A program made the translations under genes and the position numbers. A DNA stretch of 64,000 bases, from contig NC_064819.1 of NCBI RefSeq assembly GCF_024166365.1, positions 111,334,293 to 111,398,292 on the forward strand, given 5' to 3'. The notes beneath the pieces are model-generated. The model was given only the letters and a program-made list of their open reading frames with translations, searched no databases and was not told where the DNA came from. Shown here in pieces: positions 22,376-33,565 of the stretch; the first letter of the stretch is position 1; each line of letters opens with the position of its first letter. Source of the stretch: Elephas maximus indicus. Taxonomy: Eukaryota > Chordata > Mammalia > Proboscidea > Elephantidae.

Positions 22376-23371
22376 TGCTATATGGCCAAGAATAAAGGTG
22401 AACCACTTTAATGAACAAGTTTTTGGAGATCTTAAGAGAGATAAGAGAATGCTTCTTGTTCAGCAAAGGAAAGTCAGAAACAGAAGGAAGTAGAACTGTG
22501 TGGAAAGGGAAAAGATACAAAGCAAAGAGTCTGCAGTTTCTCCTTTGATTTCCTAAGATGAATGGAGATATGGATAGCAACTTTAAAATAGGCTGAAGCA
22601 TGCCTCAGACCTCTTCTGGGTTCTGGAAGAGCTAGATAAGATGCCCTCCCCTGAGGGGTGACACAACTTCGGCCAGTCTTGAATTTTGACAAGAGCAGGA
22701 ATTTCAGCATCTGTTACATTTAATGATATTTGTGCTCTATTATTGTCTGTAAATTTCTGCATTTAAATTTATTCATATAATCTTACAATAAGGCTGCCCA
22801 TCTCGTATTTTAGAAAGTCCCAGGAATGCGTATGTGCATGCATGTTGGTGGGTGTGACGGCTGATTATGGAAAAGAGCAAATAGTGGACTGGAATATGGT
22901 AGTGAGAACAATATTTCATAGGAACTAATTGTCTGGGAGAATGTGTGTAAGGCTGAACAGACTTCATTTCCAGCTACACTACCAAGAATTATAAATGGTA
23001 GTTATCATCTAGTGGTGCTTGTTTTATTGGAAATACATCCAAATTCTGTAGCATCTACCTGAACCATCTACTTACTAAACATCAGCTTTGAGGGCTGACC
23101 TTGAATTAATGGAATGTTAATGGAAGTTAGTGAACATTTTCAGAGTGAAATCACAGAAACATCCTGATAGCATAGCTAACGAGCTGAGCAACAGGAATAC
23201 TTTTGTTACTGTTTAAGTCTCCTTCCTCTGATTATACGTTATTTGTCCTGACAGTGACATTGATAGAAACTGTGAAAACATTTAGAGATGACAGATTTTT
23301 AAAGTAAGAATTTAAAATGCACTAAATAGCCCTTTTGATGAACAGCACTGTTCCATGATATTTAAGAAGAC
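22376..23371. other. No recognised feature
   Basis: Unassigned. Several 60-85 codon minus-strand frames show no support. Confidence 0.4.
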
Positions 23372-23380
23372 TTAGATATG

Positions 23381-23396
23381 ACTCGACGGCACTGGG
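23381..23396 (+). mobile_element. 16-bp AfroSINE tail insertion
   Basis: The only inserted bases are actcgacggcactggg, the extreme 3' tail of the family. They lie between perfect 9-bp direct repeats, ttagatatg, at 23372-23380 and 23397-23405. This reads as a retroposition event truncated almost at once. Confidence 0.7.
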
Positions 23397-23564
23397 TTAG
23401 ATATGGTTGGGTTCATAAATCACTGAAAGAGATGACTGCCTATTAAATGGTTAGTCATATGGGAATTTGAAAGCCATCAAGGTGTTATATGGAATCTCTG
23501 TAAGACTCACTCATTTGGGATAAAGTACTGACAGTGACTACTGAAGGGGCAGTAAAGATAAGGG

Positions 23565-23706
23565 TTAATTTAAGTGCATGAATTCTGCAGTCAGAATGCC
23601 TGGATTGAATCCTGAATATGCCATCTGGCTTTAGGCAGATTACTCAACCTCCTGACTCAGTTTCCTCCTTCACAAAATAGAAGTAGTGATAGTACCCATC
23701 TCTCCT
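23565..23706 (+). repeat. MIR SINE
   Basis: gcagtcagaatgcctggatt, gaatcctgaatatgccatc, actcaacctcctgactcagt, gtgatagtacccatctctcc. Confidence 0.75.
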
Positions 23707-23707
23707 T

Positions 23708-23985
23708 AAAAGAGAGAATGGTGAGACTGTGGCTCCACTTGCTTCGAACAAATCATCAGGAAAGACCAATTGCTAGAAAAGGACATCATGTTTGGTAAAG
23801 TAGAGGGTCAGCAAAAACAAGGGAAACCATCAATGAGATGGATTGGCACAATAGCCACAATAGACTCAAGCTTGCCAATGATCATGAAGATGGGACAGGA
23901 CTGGGCAATGTTTTGTTTTGTTACACATAAGGTCACCACGAGTCAGAGCTGACCAGACAGCAACTAACAACATCGACAACCTCAT
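23708..23985 (+). mobile_element. RTE-clade LINE 3' end
   Basis: Sense copy: atggtgagactgtggctcc, aaaaggacatcatgtttgg, agggtcagcaaaaacaaggg, atgagatggattggcac, gagtcagagctgaccagac, caactaacaacat. Its 61-codon frame at 23770-23952 is the degenerate end of the RTE ORF, broken. Confidence 0.9.
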
Positions 23986-24984
23986 AGGGAAGTAAAAGGT
24001 ATACAATGTTAGAAGGGTTCTTGGAAGGGATATAGTCTAACTTCTCCACTAACCAGGACAGACTTTAGACTTGTCTTTTTTTTTTTTTTCCTAGTGCCTG
24101 GCACTCTCTTGGTTCATTATAAATGTTGAATGAAGGAAGGGAGGAAGGAATGAGCAAACATTTGAATGGATATCCTCAAAGATAGTCTCTAGCTTTCCAT
24201 GAAACAAGCTTGAATTAAGATCTAAAGAGTATTTTTTTTAAAGAGCATAGCAAAATCTAAATGCATAGAGTCTTACAAATTGGATTATCATTTTGGGGCT
24301 CACTTAGAAATATTTTTATGAATCTTAGTCCATGTATGTTTCAGATCCTGACCAATGGGAGATATTGGAGATACTGCTGTATTTTTATTTTATTTTTTAC
24401 TTGTTTTTCCTTTTGGCCAAATGACAAACTAATACAGCACGGGAAAAGAATGCTGAAAATGCAGCCTGAGAACCAGACAACTTTTATATTTGCTGTTGGT
24501 CTCCACCTCCCCAAGAAAGAACATTTTCATGGAAAAACCAGCCCTAGGATTCATTGAGGCTGCTTTGACAGCAGAAAGCAGAGGGGGCAGAGACTTCTAA
24601 AAATTTAGTTTTAGAAAAGAATTAAAGTTATTCACAGCAAGCTGACCCGGTGTCAGGGAAGATGCTTGTTCATTTAAAGCCGCAAGTGAGTGTCAGGGTG
24701 CTCACAGCTGAGGCCCCGGCAGGACAGGACAAGCCAAGTGGCAGGGCTTACAGCTACGGAGAGAAACACAACTGGGTTTCATAACAAGTGACAGCCAGGA
24801 GTTTCCTAGGTCTAATAGTGCTGAGAGCCATAGTGAATATTGACTTTAATTTGCAGGGAAATTTAAGAGAGAAAGTTGATACAAAAATGTTTCATCATGA
24901 TCGTATTGCATATCTATATGACACTTGATAATTAACAAAGTTCATGAAGTGGTTCCATCTAAACACAAGGGCGAGGTAGCAGGC
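23986..24984. other. No recognised repeat
   Basis: Unassigned. 24640-24800 is more GC-rich than its surroundings (acagctgaggccccggcagg) and looks single-copy. The 98-codon plus-strand frame at 24261-24557 has no recognisable domain or splice signals. Confidence 0.4.
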
Positions 24985-25012
24985 ATTATTATTCCTGTTT
25001 TATAGGTTAAGA

Positions 25013-25226
25013 GGAGTCCCTGGGTGGTGCAAACAGTTAACATGCTCTGCTGCTAACTGAAAGGTTGGAGAGTGCAGTCCACCCAGAGGCACTTTGGAAG
25101 AAAGGTCTGGCAATCTATTTCTGAAAAATCAGCTGTTGAAGACCTCACGGAGCACGATTCTACTCTGACAGACATGAGGTTGCCACGAGTCAAAACTGAC
25201 TCAACAGAAACTGGTTTTGTTTTTTA
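25013..25226 (+). mobile_element. AfroSINE, long form, first of a tandem pair
   Basis: gagtccctgggtggtgcaaac head, gaaggttggagagtgcag-like centre, aaactgactcaacagaaac tail, then a T-rich end that runs into the next copy. Confidence 0.9.
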
Positions 25227-25422
25227 AAGAAGTCCTTGTGGGTCAACGGTTAAGCACGCAGCTGCTCACCAAAAGGCCATTGGTTCAAACCCACCAGCCA
25301 CTCAGCAGGAGAAAAGACCTGGCGATCTGCTCCGGTAAAGATTGCAGCTTAGGAAACCCCGTCTGTCCTATAGGGTCGCTAGGAGTCGGAATCCACTCCA
25401 TGGCACACAACAACGACAAGGT
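25227..25422 (+). mobile_element. AfroSINE, long form, second of a tandem pair
   Basis: agtccttgtgggtcaacgg head, gaaaagacctggcgatctgc centre, agggtcgctaggagtcgga tail and an acaacaacg end like that of RTE. The order suggests one copy inserted in the tail of the other. Confidence 0.9.
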
Positions 25423-25654
25423 TACAAAACTGAGGCTGGGAGAGGTCAAGTAGTAACAGAGCTAGTAAATGGGTGGGCCAGAATTCAGATAGAGAGGTTC
25501 GATTCTGAATGCATGTTCTTTCCACTGTTTCATGCTGCCTCATCATGTATTCTTTTCACTACAAAAGATTCAGAAAAGCTTAGAGCTGGGACTTAATTAC
25601 CCCACAAATTCATGTGTGTACAGCAATCGCAGAATTCGAGATGTGAAGGGGTGA

Positions 25655-26030
25655 GAGGACTTTAGAGTTCCTCTAATCTAGTCCAACCTTCTCATTTTAC
25701 AGAAGAGAGAGCTAAGACCCAAGAAGGTCTGACTCGGCTGTGCAACACGGACTCAGTTTTAGAGCTTTCCCCTCTAAACCCCACTCTTCAGTCCAGGGGG
25801 GAAGGCCTCCAGTCTTTACCCTCAGCTCTGTCAACAGCAGAGTGGCTGCTGTCTTTTCAGTGTTGCAAAGACAAACATTACCCTGCAGCTCTTTTTCCTT
25901 GGTGACAACTGTGCTTCCATTTTCCCTGGTGGGGAAATGGATTGAAGAAATACAATTCCACCCCCTATTTCCACCAGTGCAGGCAATAGTAAAACAAGCA
26001 TCCCATAGTTCTTTCCTGAAGTCACTCAGC
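25655..26030. other. MIR-like start followed by unassigned sequence
   Basis: 25655-25725 (ctctaatctagtccaacctt, ctcattttacagaagagag) is MIR/L2-like. From 25730 to 26030 three frames on two strands stay open for 64-106 codons, but none has a recognisable motif, so this is treated as chance stop-codon depletion. Confidence 0.4.
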
Positions 26031-26202
26031 AAGCTATTGTAAAGAATGTCAAGAAGCTTGCTTTGTGAATCAGTTCTTCACATTTCTTGGAAATGAGGAC
26101 CGAAATCAATATTTCCTTATAGAATTTGGTTCTCATTTGTTCTTGAAAGAAAGCAAAGCGTGGAAAATGCTTACAAAATGCCAAACACACGGTAAGAATC
26201 AA

Positions 26203-26400
26203 TAAAACCCATTGCTGTCCAGTTGGTTCTGACTCATGGAGACTCACTGGGTAACAGAGTTGAACTGCTCCATAGAGTTTTCTTGGCTGTAATCTTCAAG
26301 GAGGCAAATCACCAGGCTTTTATTCTATGGCACTGCTGGGTGGGTTCCAACCACCAACCTTTCGGTTTGTAGTCAGGCACACACTGTTTGTGCCACCCAG
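26203..26400 (-). mobile_element. AfroSINE, long form
   Basis: aaacccattgctgtccagttg, agttttcttggctgtaatc, ctgctgggtgggttccaacc, gtttgtgccacccag. The tail lies against caataaa, possibly an older MIR end. Confidence 0.9.
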
Positions 26401-26554
26401 TTTATTATTGTTATTAGCATTGACTTATGATCATTATTATTTTTAACTTATATCATCACTATATCAAGATATAAAAACCTTAAGAAGGCCTAATACAGCA
26501 ATTTAATTGTTTTGTTTATTCTTTGCTGCATTAGAAATGTAACTAATTCTCATC

Positions 26555-27176
26555 AGCTGTGGCGTCACTAGGGTTGGTGTCACTCAGTGCAGTAACTCAT
26601 AGTCACCCCACCATGGACCTCCTCCTGTACCAGCTCATACAGAATCTTTAGTAATGCTTTTTTGTACTGTTATTTGTAAATCATAATTCCTATATATCAC
26701 TCCTTCTTTTCCTTTAGTTACTACTTCATTCTCAAAAAAGTTATTGATACAGGTTCACAAATACTAATTACCACAATATTGTAGCTAAGACATCAGAAAA
26801 TATGACAAAAGCTGCAACTATATAAACACGGGCCGCAAGGAGAACAAACAGTGCGTGCTTGTAGCGTGTGCAGGCGAAACCACGTGATTCGAAGCATTCT
26901 CGTAATTGGGTAATAATGACAGCTCTGCCCGAAGGGCATTGGAAGGTTCAAAAAGTATATTAGCATAGAGTTTTAGCCTTGTAGGTATATTGGTACATGT
27001 AAGCTGGGCTTATGAAAAATGTTTTTGTTGTTTAACTAGAGGGGTATTTTTATAAAAAAAATAATAAATTTCTGTGGAAACACTGCACAAAAATTTTATA
27101 GACAGTCATGCTCTGACAGTATCACCTAGTGCTGTCCAAACCGCCCACCCTGAACCCTCCCAGTGACGTCACAGCT
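26555..27176. mobile_element. Possible DNA transposon with terminal inverted repeats
   Basis: The left end agctgtggcgtcactaggg (26555-26573) is nearly the reverse complement of the right end cccagtgacgtcacagct (27159-27176). The interior is about 620 bp, CpG-dense at 26828-26945 (ggccgcaagg, gtagcgtgtg, cgaaaccacg), AT-rich elsewhere, and without a transposase frame. Family unknown. Confidence 0.4.
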
Positions 27177-27785
27177 CATACCTTCTTGGAAGGATTTTAA
27201 ATTTAAGCTGTATCTGCCCATACAATTTAGGTAGGCTGTGGATTTTACGAGCCACCCAGGTCAACAATTTAAAGAACAAGATTTGAACTTCAGGGATGCC
27301 AGTGAAGCTTGGAGAAGCAGAGGGCAGAGAGATGTTCTCTCTAGACCAGAAGAGGTTCCAAGAGACTGACAGGCATGAGAGGGCTGAGCCCAGGAGGTCT
27401 AAGCCCTCGAAGTGTCGGGTGGTGATGTGAGACCCAGGAAGTCTGGGCAGAAGGAAATGCAAGTCTGGGGTTCCTAGCCATGGTAAGGGGGGCACAGAAA
27501 CCATAAGGAGTCATGGCACTTCAATGGGCAAAGATGCTTCCAAAGGCTGACTTGAGACAGTGGTAAATAGAGGCACATCTCCCTTTTTCTAGGCACAAGG
27601 CAACATCCCCCATCCTTTGGTGAAGCTGGGAGAGAGGGGAACCCCTAGGAATTACTTGTTCAGAATTTCCAGCTGGTCCAAAGAACAGGACCTCAGAATC
27701 AGGAATTGTGATGCTTTATAGAATATAAATTTGCATATCTGTTTTGTGTTCTAAGAGTCATACTACCACATTGCTTATTTCTTAC
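27177..27785. other. No recognised repeat
   Basis: Relatively GC-rich and apparently single-copy. The 111-codon minus-strand frame at 27169-27504 has no domain and partly overlaps the inverted-repeat end. Confidence 0.4.
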
Positions 27786-27792
27786 AAAAGCC

Positions 27793-29095
27793 TTTTTTAA
27801 ACAGTTTTATTGATATCTAATTCACATACCATACAATTAGCCCACTTAAAGTGTATGCTTCAAAAGCTTTCAATATATTCACAGAGGTGTGCAACCATCA
27901 CCACAATCAATTTTAGAACATTTTCTTTGCCTCCTAAGCTCCACAATCCTTAGCTGTCGCACCCAACTTCCCCATCTCTCTCCCCCTTCCAGCTCTAGGT
28001 AGCCACTGTATATACTTTCTGTCTTTGCAGATTTGCATTTTCTGAACATTTCACATAAATGGAATCATACAATACGTGATCTTTGTGTCTAGCTTTTTTC
28101 ACTTAGCATAATGGTTTCAAAGTTCATCCACATTGTTGGTTGTATCACTACTTCATTTCTTTTTATTGCTGAATAATATTCCATTGCATGGATATAACAC
28201 ATTTTGTTTACCCATTGATCAGGTGGTGGATAATTGGATTATTTTTACTTTTTGGCTATTATGAATAATGCTGCTATAAACATTTGTGTACAATTTTTAT
28301 GTAGTCATATGTTTTCATTTCTCTTGGATGTATACCCAGGAGTAGAGTTGCTAGACCACATGTTAACTCTATGTTTAACCATTTGAAGAATTGCTGGATT
28401 GTTTTCCAAAGCAGCTGTACCATTTTACTTTCCCACCAGCAGTGTATAAGTGTTCTAATTTCTCCACAACACTTGTTATTATGTTTTAGGTTTCATCATG
28501 ATGATTATTATAGCCATTCAAATGGGTGTGAAATGGTATCTCATTTCATTTTGATTTACATTTCTCTGATGGCTAATTATTCTGATTATCTTCTCCTGTG
28601 TTTACTGGCCATTTGCAGATCTTCTTTGGAGAAATGTCTGTTCAAATCCTTTGCCCATTTTTTTAATTGGGCTATTTGTCCTTTTATTACTGAGCTCTTC
28701 TTTATATATTCTAGATATAAGTCCCTTATCAGATGTATGATTTACAAATTTTTCTCCTGTTCCGTGTGTTTTTTTCTTCACTTTCTGGATGGTGTCCTCT
28801 GCAGCACAAAACTTTTTAATTTTGACAATATCCAGTTGATCAATGTTTTTGTTGTTGCTAGTAGTGTTGGTGTCATATGGAAGAAACCATTGCCTAATCC
28901 AAGGTCACAAAGATATACAGCTATAATTCTAAGGATTTTATAGTTGTAGGTCTTACATGTAGGCCTTGATCCATTTTGATTTAATTTCCGTATATTGCAT
29001 ATATCCCTTTCCCTCCCCCTCTCTCTACTCCTCTCCATCCCTTTCGTATATTCTTTGGCATGTGGATATCTAGTTGTCCCATACAATAGCCTTTT
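27793..29095 (-). repeat. Old L1 (L1M-type) 3' part, antisense
   Basis: Antisense L1 landmarks in order: acagttttattgatatctaatt, gtgcaaccatcaccacaatc, cacttagcataatggtttc, ttccattgcatggatataac, aggagtagagttgctagacc, tttgcccatttttttaattg, ttttgacaatatccagttg. The 190-codon plus-strand frame at 28371-28943 is antisense to decayed ORF2. A pyrimidine-rich patch at 29008-29045 replaces part of the usual sequence. Confidence 0.85.
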
Positions 29096-29104
29096 CAGTT
29101 AAGA

Positions 29105-29275
29105 TTATATCATGCCCATTTAACTTGTGAAGAAACAGAGGCTCAGAGGAATAACGTGATTGGCCTACTATTACTTATGGAGCAAAATGGCCAAGCTAGA
29201 ATTTGAATTTGAGTCTTCCAATAATATAATCAATGTATTTTTTCCTGTTATACTACAGTTGCCTCCCTGCTTCCT
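29105..29275 (-). repeat. MIR SINE, antisense
   Basis: catgcccatttaacttgtg, agaaacagaggctcagagg, aagctagaatttgaatttgag. Confidence 0.7.
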
Positions 29276-29810
29276 ATTTCCACTCACAGAGAGGCCTAAA
29301 CATCAACATGAATGTGTTGCCCTATTTTGAATGGTTGTTTTCTTCCAAAGGTAGAGGAAAATAAACTCTTTGAAATTAGTTCTCACATGGTTAGTCTCAT
29401 CTGTTAATAAGCAGAACAAGGAACACTGCATTAGACTTGATGAAAGATGTCTTATGCATTCCATGACTCAAATTAATCAAATACACAGTGGCCAGTTAAA
29501 AGGTCTAGAGGGAAAGAATGAATCACTTTGTTTGCTTTAAGACAGACTTATTTCACACTGAGGTGATTAAATGAAGAGAGAAAGCAATTAAAAAATATGT
29601 TGATTGTCATGCAGGAAAACGTCTTCAATTCTGTAATATATTCAAATAGAACTGAATATCCTCCTTAAACTAATACTTTTGCATAAGAAATTGATTAGTA
29701 ATTTAATATCAACAAGATTTTTTTTTTTATTAAACAGAAACAAAATTTCAATTTGATGATTGATTTGGTTAAAGTCATCAGATAATAATAAAATCTGCAT
29801 TTGTGTTACA
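29276..29810. other. No recognised feature
   Basis: AT-rich and unassigned. Confidence 0.4.
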
Positions 29811-29816
29811 TTTACC

Positions 29817-29968
29817 AGCCCTGGTGGTGCAGTGGTTAAGAGCTACAGCTGCTAACCAAAAGGTTGGCAGTTCCAATCCACCAGCTGTTCCTTGGGAACC
29901 CTATGGGGCAGCTCTACTCTGTCCTATAGGGTCACTTTGAGTCGGAATCAACTTGATGGCAATGGGTA
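29817..29968 (+). mobile_element. AfroSINE, short form
   Basis: agccctggtggtgcagtgg head, gttccttgggaaccctatgg centre, gagtcggaatcaacttgatg tail. It lacks the roughly 45-base gacctggcgatctgc block of the long form. Confidence 0.95.
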
Positions 29969-30044
29969 GGCACTGTACTAGAGTACTACGTTAAGCCAAT
30001 CGGCACCCTGAAAAGTGGGCTTTATTAGTTTCATTGTAGTCCCA

Positions 30045-30235
30045 AGGCTTCAGGAGGTTGAATATGGTAACTTGCAAAAGGTCTCACCATTAGAAAGTGG
30101 CAGAGTTGGATTTTGAATGCAAGTAGTGGATATCAACATGTCTATTCTGAAGCTCTATGTTCTACTGGCTGCACTTAAAAGCATAGTGCCTAGTACAGTA
30201 GGTGCTCAATAAATAGTGTATATTGTTGTTGCATG
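30045..30235. repeat. MIR fragments in opposite orientations
   Basis: 30045-30175 is reverse MIR (gtggcagagttggattttgaa). 30180-30235 is a forward MIR 3' end (catagtgcctagtacagtag, gtgctcaataaatag). Confidence 0.55.
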
Positions 30236-30544
30236 CTTCCTACATGAGTTAGCAACTTAATTGACTGGTTTGGGAATTATTTTGTGTGGGAATTCTTTTC
30301 TATTTAATAAACTAATTGCTCAGCAAATAAAGTACAATAACCGCCACCATATAATGTTGATAGAAATGTTATGTTATGCCTTTAAAAAATGTTATTGCAT
30401 AACATATCCATAAAACCGTTTTAGTACAATCATACTGACACTCTTGAGCTGGTATGCAGCATGCCGATGTGTGTTTCTCTAAATGAAATCGGGTTAGAGA
30501 AGAGAGAGCTAAAGGTATAAAAAAGAACAGGAATCAAAGAATTT

Positions 30545-30920
30545 CACTTTGGAGATTGTTCAGGTAGGCTAGGTTACGCTGTTGTAACAAACATCAGTGT
30601 TTCTCTCTCACACTTCATGCCTAATGCAGGTTACAGGAGGAGGGTAGGGTGGTGGCAGGCACTCTGCTCCTCACTGACGCTCAGTGACCCCGGCTGATGG
30701 AAGCTCTGCCTTCTCATTGCTGATAGTTCCCCAGTCACACCAGAGGAAGAGGTGAATAAGAACAATTTATACTTATACATCCAAGTTTCAGCTTAGACTT
30801 GATACTCATCACTTCTACTTACAGCTTATTGGCCAATACTAGTCACATGCCCCAGCCTAACTGCCATGGCTCTGGAAGATGTGGGGAAGTACCTGTGAGT
30901 GTCACTGGGTATCACATCTA
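30545..30920. repeat. Ancient interspersed repeat, family not named
   Basis: Words gttcaggtaggctaggttac, gctgttgtaacaaacatc, attggccaatactagtcac belong to an old mammalian repeat that also left a fragment near 22.3 kb. Confidence 0.5.
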
Positions 30921-30999
30921 CCCCCATTCAGAGGACAGTAAGTATCTCTGCCACGAAGTTTATCTAGCCTGGGATCTTTCCAAATGTGCTTCTTTGGCC

Positions 31000-31750
31000 T
31001 CTAGGGCTCTGCAGAGGTGTATAGTGGGTTCTGTAAACAATGAAGTATAGTCAACTAAATGATGAAAATGAAATCTTCCATCTGGATTTTTATCAGTTTT
31101 GACTGCCTTTTTATTAGGGAACCTACAAATTAATTTGTTGTGGAAAGAAAAATTCTGCTGCCAAAAGATGTTGAAAATCAACTCACCTGTTTCATTTTTC
31201 TGCCTTCAAGGAATCATTCATTTAAACCATCTCACCCAGAGGGTTGTCTTCACTTGTCACTGAACATCCTCCAAGGACACATAGCATGACGTTTCTCCCA
31301 ATTAAATGTTCACTTCTTACGCAGTGAAGTCACAGTGTTAGGCTGGTATCTCTAATTATGTATGATGCTTACAAACATGTCTATCTTTCACAGCAATGAA
31401 AATAAATCAATCAAAGAAAAGTTCACATAAAACCAGAAGCAAACACTGCACCCCCTCCTCTAGGCCCTATTTCCCCTTATTATAACTTTTTCCCAAACTC
31501 CAAGTCAGCTGAAAACAGAGCTTAAACTAAGGTTATTTGATATCTAGCTAGTCCCCATCTCCTCCAGAAGAGAAAACCTATGTATCTTCCTTACTGTATG
31601 GTTAACTGGGTCTCTAATCACCAGGGCTATTGTTGTGACAGAACAAGGTAGAACGCTACTCCACAATGATACCAATGGCTGTTAATAGATAATTCATGCT
31701 ATAATACATAAGTAGAATTGAAAATATTTGTTCAATATTTGCATTTATAT
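31000..31750. other. No recognised repeat
   Basis: Mostly single-copy in appearance. A strong minus-strand donor-like site (acag/gtgagt, 31183-31192) follows a stretch with stops in all three frames. Confidence 0.4.
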
Positions 31751-31767
31751 GTCCTTACTAAAAAGAT

Positions 31768-31938
31768 GGAAACCCTGGTGGCATAGTGGTTAAGTGCCAC
31801 AGCTGCTAACCAAAAAGTTGGCAGTTCGAATCTGCCACGCGCTCCTTGGAAACTCCATGGGGAAGTTCTACTCTGTCCTATAGGGTCACTATGAGTCGGA
31901 ATTCACTTGACGGCAGTGGGTTTGGTTTTTTTTTGGTT
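31768..31938 (+). mobile_element. AfroSINE, short form
   Basis: ggaaaccctggtggcatagtg head, gagtcggaattcacttgac, then the gggtttggttttttttttgg tail. Perfect 13-bp duplication ttactaaaaagat at 31755-31767 and 31939-31951. One of the least diverged copies here. Confidence 0.97.
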
Positions 31939-32019
31939 TTACTAAAAAGATATATATATATCTTTTCCTTTTTTTTAATCAGGGACTTTTCTTAAAACAG
32001 TGAATGGCCCCCATGAAAT

Positions 32020-32060
32020 CTGCTAGGTCTGGTTCGCCGCCGCCGGTGGATCGCACAGTT
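32020..32060. other. Small CpG cluster
   Basis: gttcgccgccgccggtggatc stands out in an AT-rich region. It is too short for a CpG island and has no known function. Confidence 0.4.
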
Positions 32061-32414
32061 CACAGAAGGCAAGGGGTGTGGCCTGGAGAAGGAAGCTAAC
32101 AAGGAAGGGAACTGAGACACACAACAGGACTTCTTTTCCACTTCCCTTTCTAATGTAGGCTAAACAACAAATTTACCACTTTTTCCCCTAAGAGTTAAGA
32201 GAAAACCACAAGTGGATTATGATGACCACAGGTCAAGGGTGCTGCTTCTCGTACACATTTTTCTCTTCAAGAAGGATGCAGTGCTGTTTAGTGTTATGAA
32301 GACATGTCCTAGAGCTACACTTACTGAGTTCAAATTCTGCCGTTGCCACCAAGTAGTTGTGTGACCTCAGGTACATCACTCGGCCTCTTTAAAGTTGGTA
32401 TTCTCATTTGTAAA

Positions 32415-32612
32415 GTTAAAAAAAAAAAATGCCCTTTAACTGACTCTAACTCATGGCAACCCCTACTGTGGTGACGTCACGTGTGTCAGAATAAAACAGT
32501 GCTCCACAGGGTTTTCAATGTCTGAATTTTCAAACGCAGACCACCAGGACCTTCTCCTGAGGCAACTCTGGGTGGACTCAAACCTCTAACCATTTGCACC
32601 ACCCAGGGACCC
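32415..32612 (-). mobile_element. AfroSINE, long form
   Basis: An A-run, then gccctttaactgactctaac, gtgtgtcagaataaaacag and tgcaccacccagggaccc. First of two copies between the shared duplication. Confidence 0.85.
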
Positions 32613-32765
32613 CCATTTGACTCATAGGGACCCCACAGGTTTTCCAAAGCTGTAAATCTCTACAGAAGCAGACTGATGCATCTTTCTCCCGAGGAGCCTC
32701 TGGTGGTTTCGAACTGCTGACCTTTCATTTAGCAGTCAAACACTTTAACCACCAAGCCACCAGGG
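32613..32765 (-). mobile_element. AfroSINE, second copy
   Basis: tttgactcatagggacccc, taaatctctacagaagcag, accaccaagccaccaggg. The distal tail is missing, which suggests one element landed within or at the end of the other. Confidence 0.85.
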
Positions 32766-33245
32766 CTCATTTGTAAAATAGGAGCAATAATAGAACAATT
32801 GCACTATCGTGAGAATGAATAAAGGGATGTAAGCCGTGGGCTTAGCGAAGTACCTGGCACATAGTAATTGCTCAAAGGATAAAAGCTCGTATTATTGTTT
32901 TCAAGAAAGTAATAGACATTTTGTTAAGAAAATAGTTAATATAATTTCCATCTTGTCAGTAACTACTAAAAGCCATTTATTAAAATACCAAAAAATAAGA
33001 TTTTAAAACTAACATCAGCAAACTTCTAGCAAGTTAATTTGGAATGCCCAAACCCAAAGCTAATGGAAAAAGATGAAGTTTGTTCTAGAAGTTTTTAAAA
33101 CAAAAAGATAATGATGAGAGCTGGGTGTCGCAATCTACTCCCAGTCTGGACACTCACATGAGATGACCACAGGCTCAAGTGCCACTTCATTGAAAGGTGT
33201 GGGGACCAGGTGCACCTCACTTGTGAGTGCTACCAAGAGTTCTCT

Positions 33246-33447
33246 GTTGTCAGGTGACCTTGAGTTGATTTTTGGCTTATAGTGACCCCATGTGTCACAG
33301 TAGAACTGCCGCATAGGGTTTTCTAGTCTGTAGTCTTCATGGGAGCAGATTGCCAGGTCTTTCTTCCCCAGAGCCGCTGGGTGAGTTCAAACTGCCAACC
33401 CTTTGGTTAGCGGCCAAGTGTTTAACCACCGCTTCACCAAGGGCTCC
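33246..33447 (-). mobile_element. AfroSINE, long form
   Basis: gttgtcaggtgaccttgagt, atgggagcagattgccagg, accgcttcaccaagggctcc. Confidence 0.9.
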
Positions 33448-33565
33448 TTAAGGGGTCTCTATCAGTGTGAAATTCTTAGTCAGAACTCCAATTTAGAAAG
33501 TGAAGTGACTATGATTACTCTCTCTTTTTTTCACTTTAAAGTCTTGCCTTTAAGTGAATAGAACT

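Larger units (their letters stand above)
24985..25545 (-). repeat. MIR SINE, antisense, split by two AfroSINEs
   Basis: Left piece 24985-25012 (attattattcctgttttatagg). Right piece 25423-25545 (acaaaactgaggctgggagag, agtaacagagctagtaaatgg, ttctttccactgtttcatgc). The break holds two head-to-tail AfroSINEs. Confidence 0.75.
32296..32895 (+). repeat. MIR SINE split by two AfroSINEs
   Basis: Left part 32296-32414 (gttcaaattctgccgttgcc, gttgtgtgacctcagg). Right part 32766-32895 (ctcatttgtaaaatagg, gtacctggcacatag). The 12-bp duplication ctcatttgtaaa flanks the insertion at 32403-32414 and 32766-32777. Confidence 0.9.

Noticed and set aside
25013..25422. Regular repeats considered as a CRISPR-like array
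   Set aside because: Only two copies of a 200-bp SINE in tandem; no short identical repeats with unique spacers, and the host is a mammal.
25712..26042. Overlapping 100- and 106-codon frames on opposite strands
   Set aside because: Three frames are open together, which suggests chance lack of stops; no motif, splice site or start context supports any of them.
27169..27504. 111-codon minus-strand frame
   Set aside because: No known domain, no convincing splice sites, and it overlaps a proposed transposon end.
28371..28943. 190-codon plus-strand frame
   Set aside because: It lies antisense to a decayed L1 ORF2; cysteine- and phenylalanine-rich composition reflects that.
29817..29890. tRNA-like head of an AfroSINE considered as a tRNA gene
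   Set aside because: Box A and B-like words occur, but as the SINE promoter repeated across the window; no tRNA cloverleaf with a proper acceptor stem was seen.
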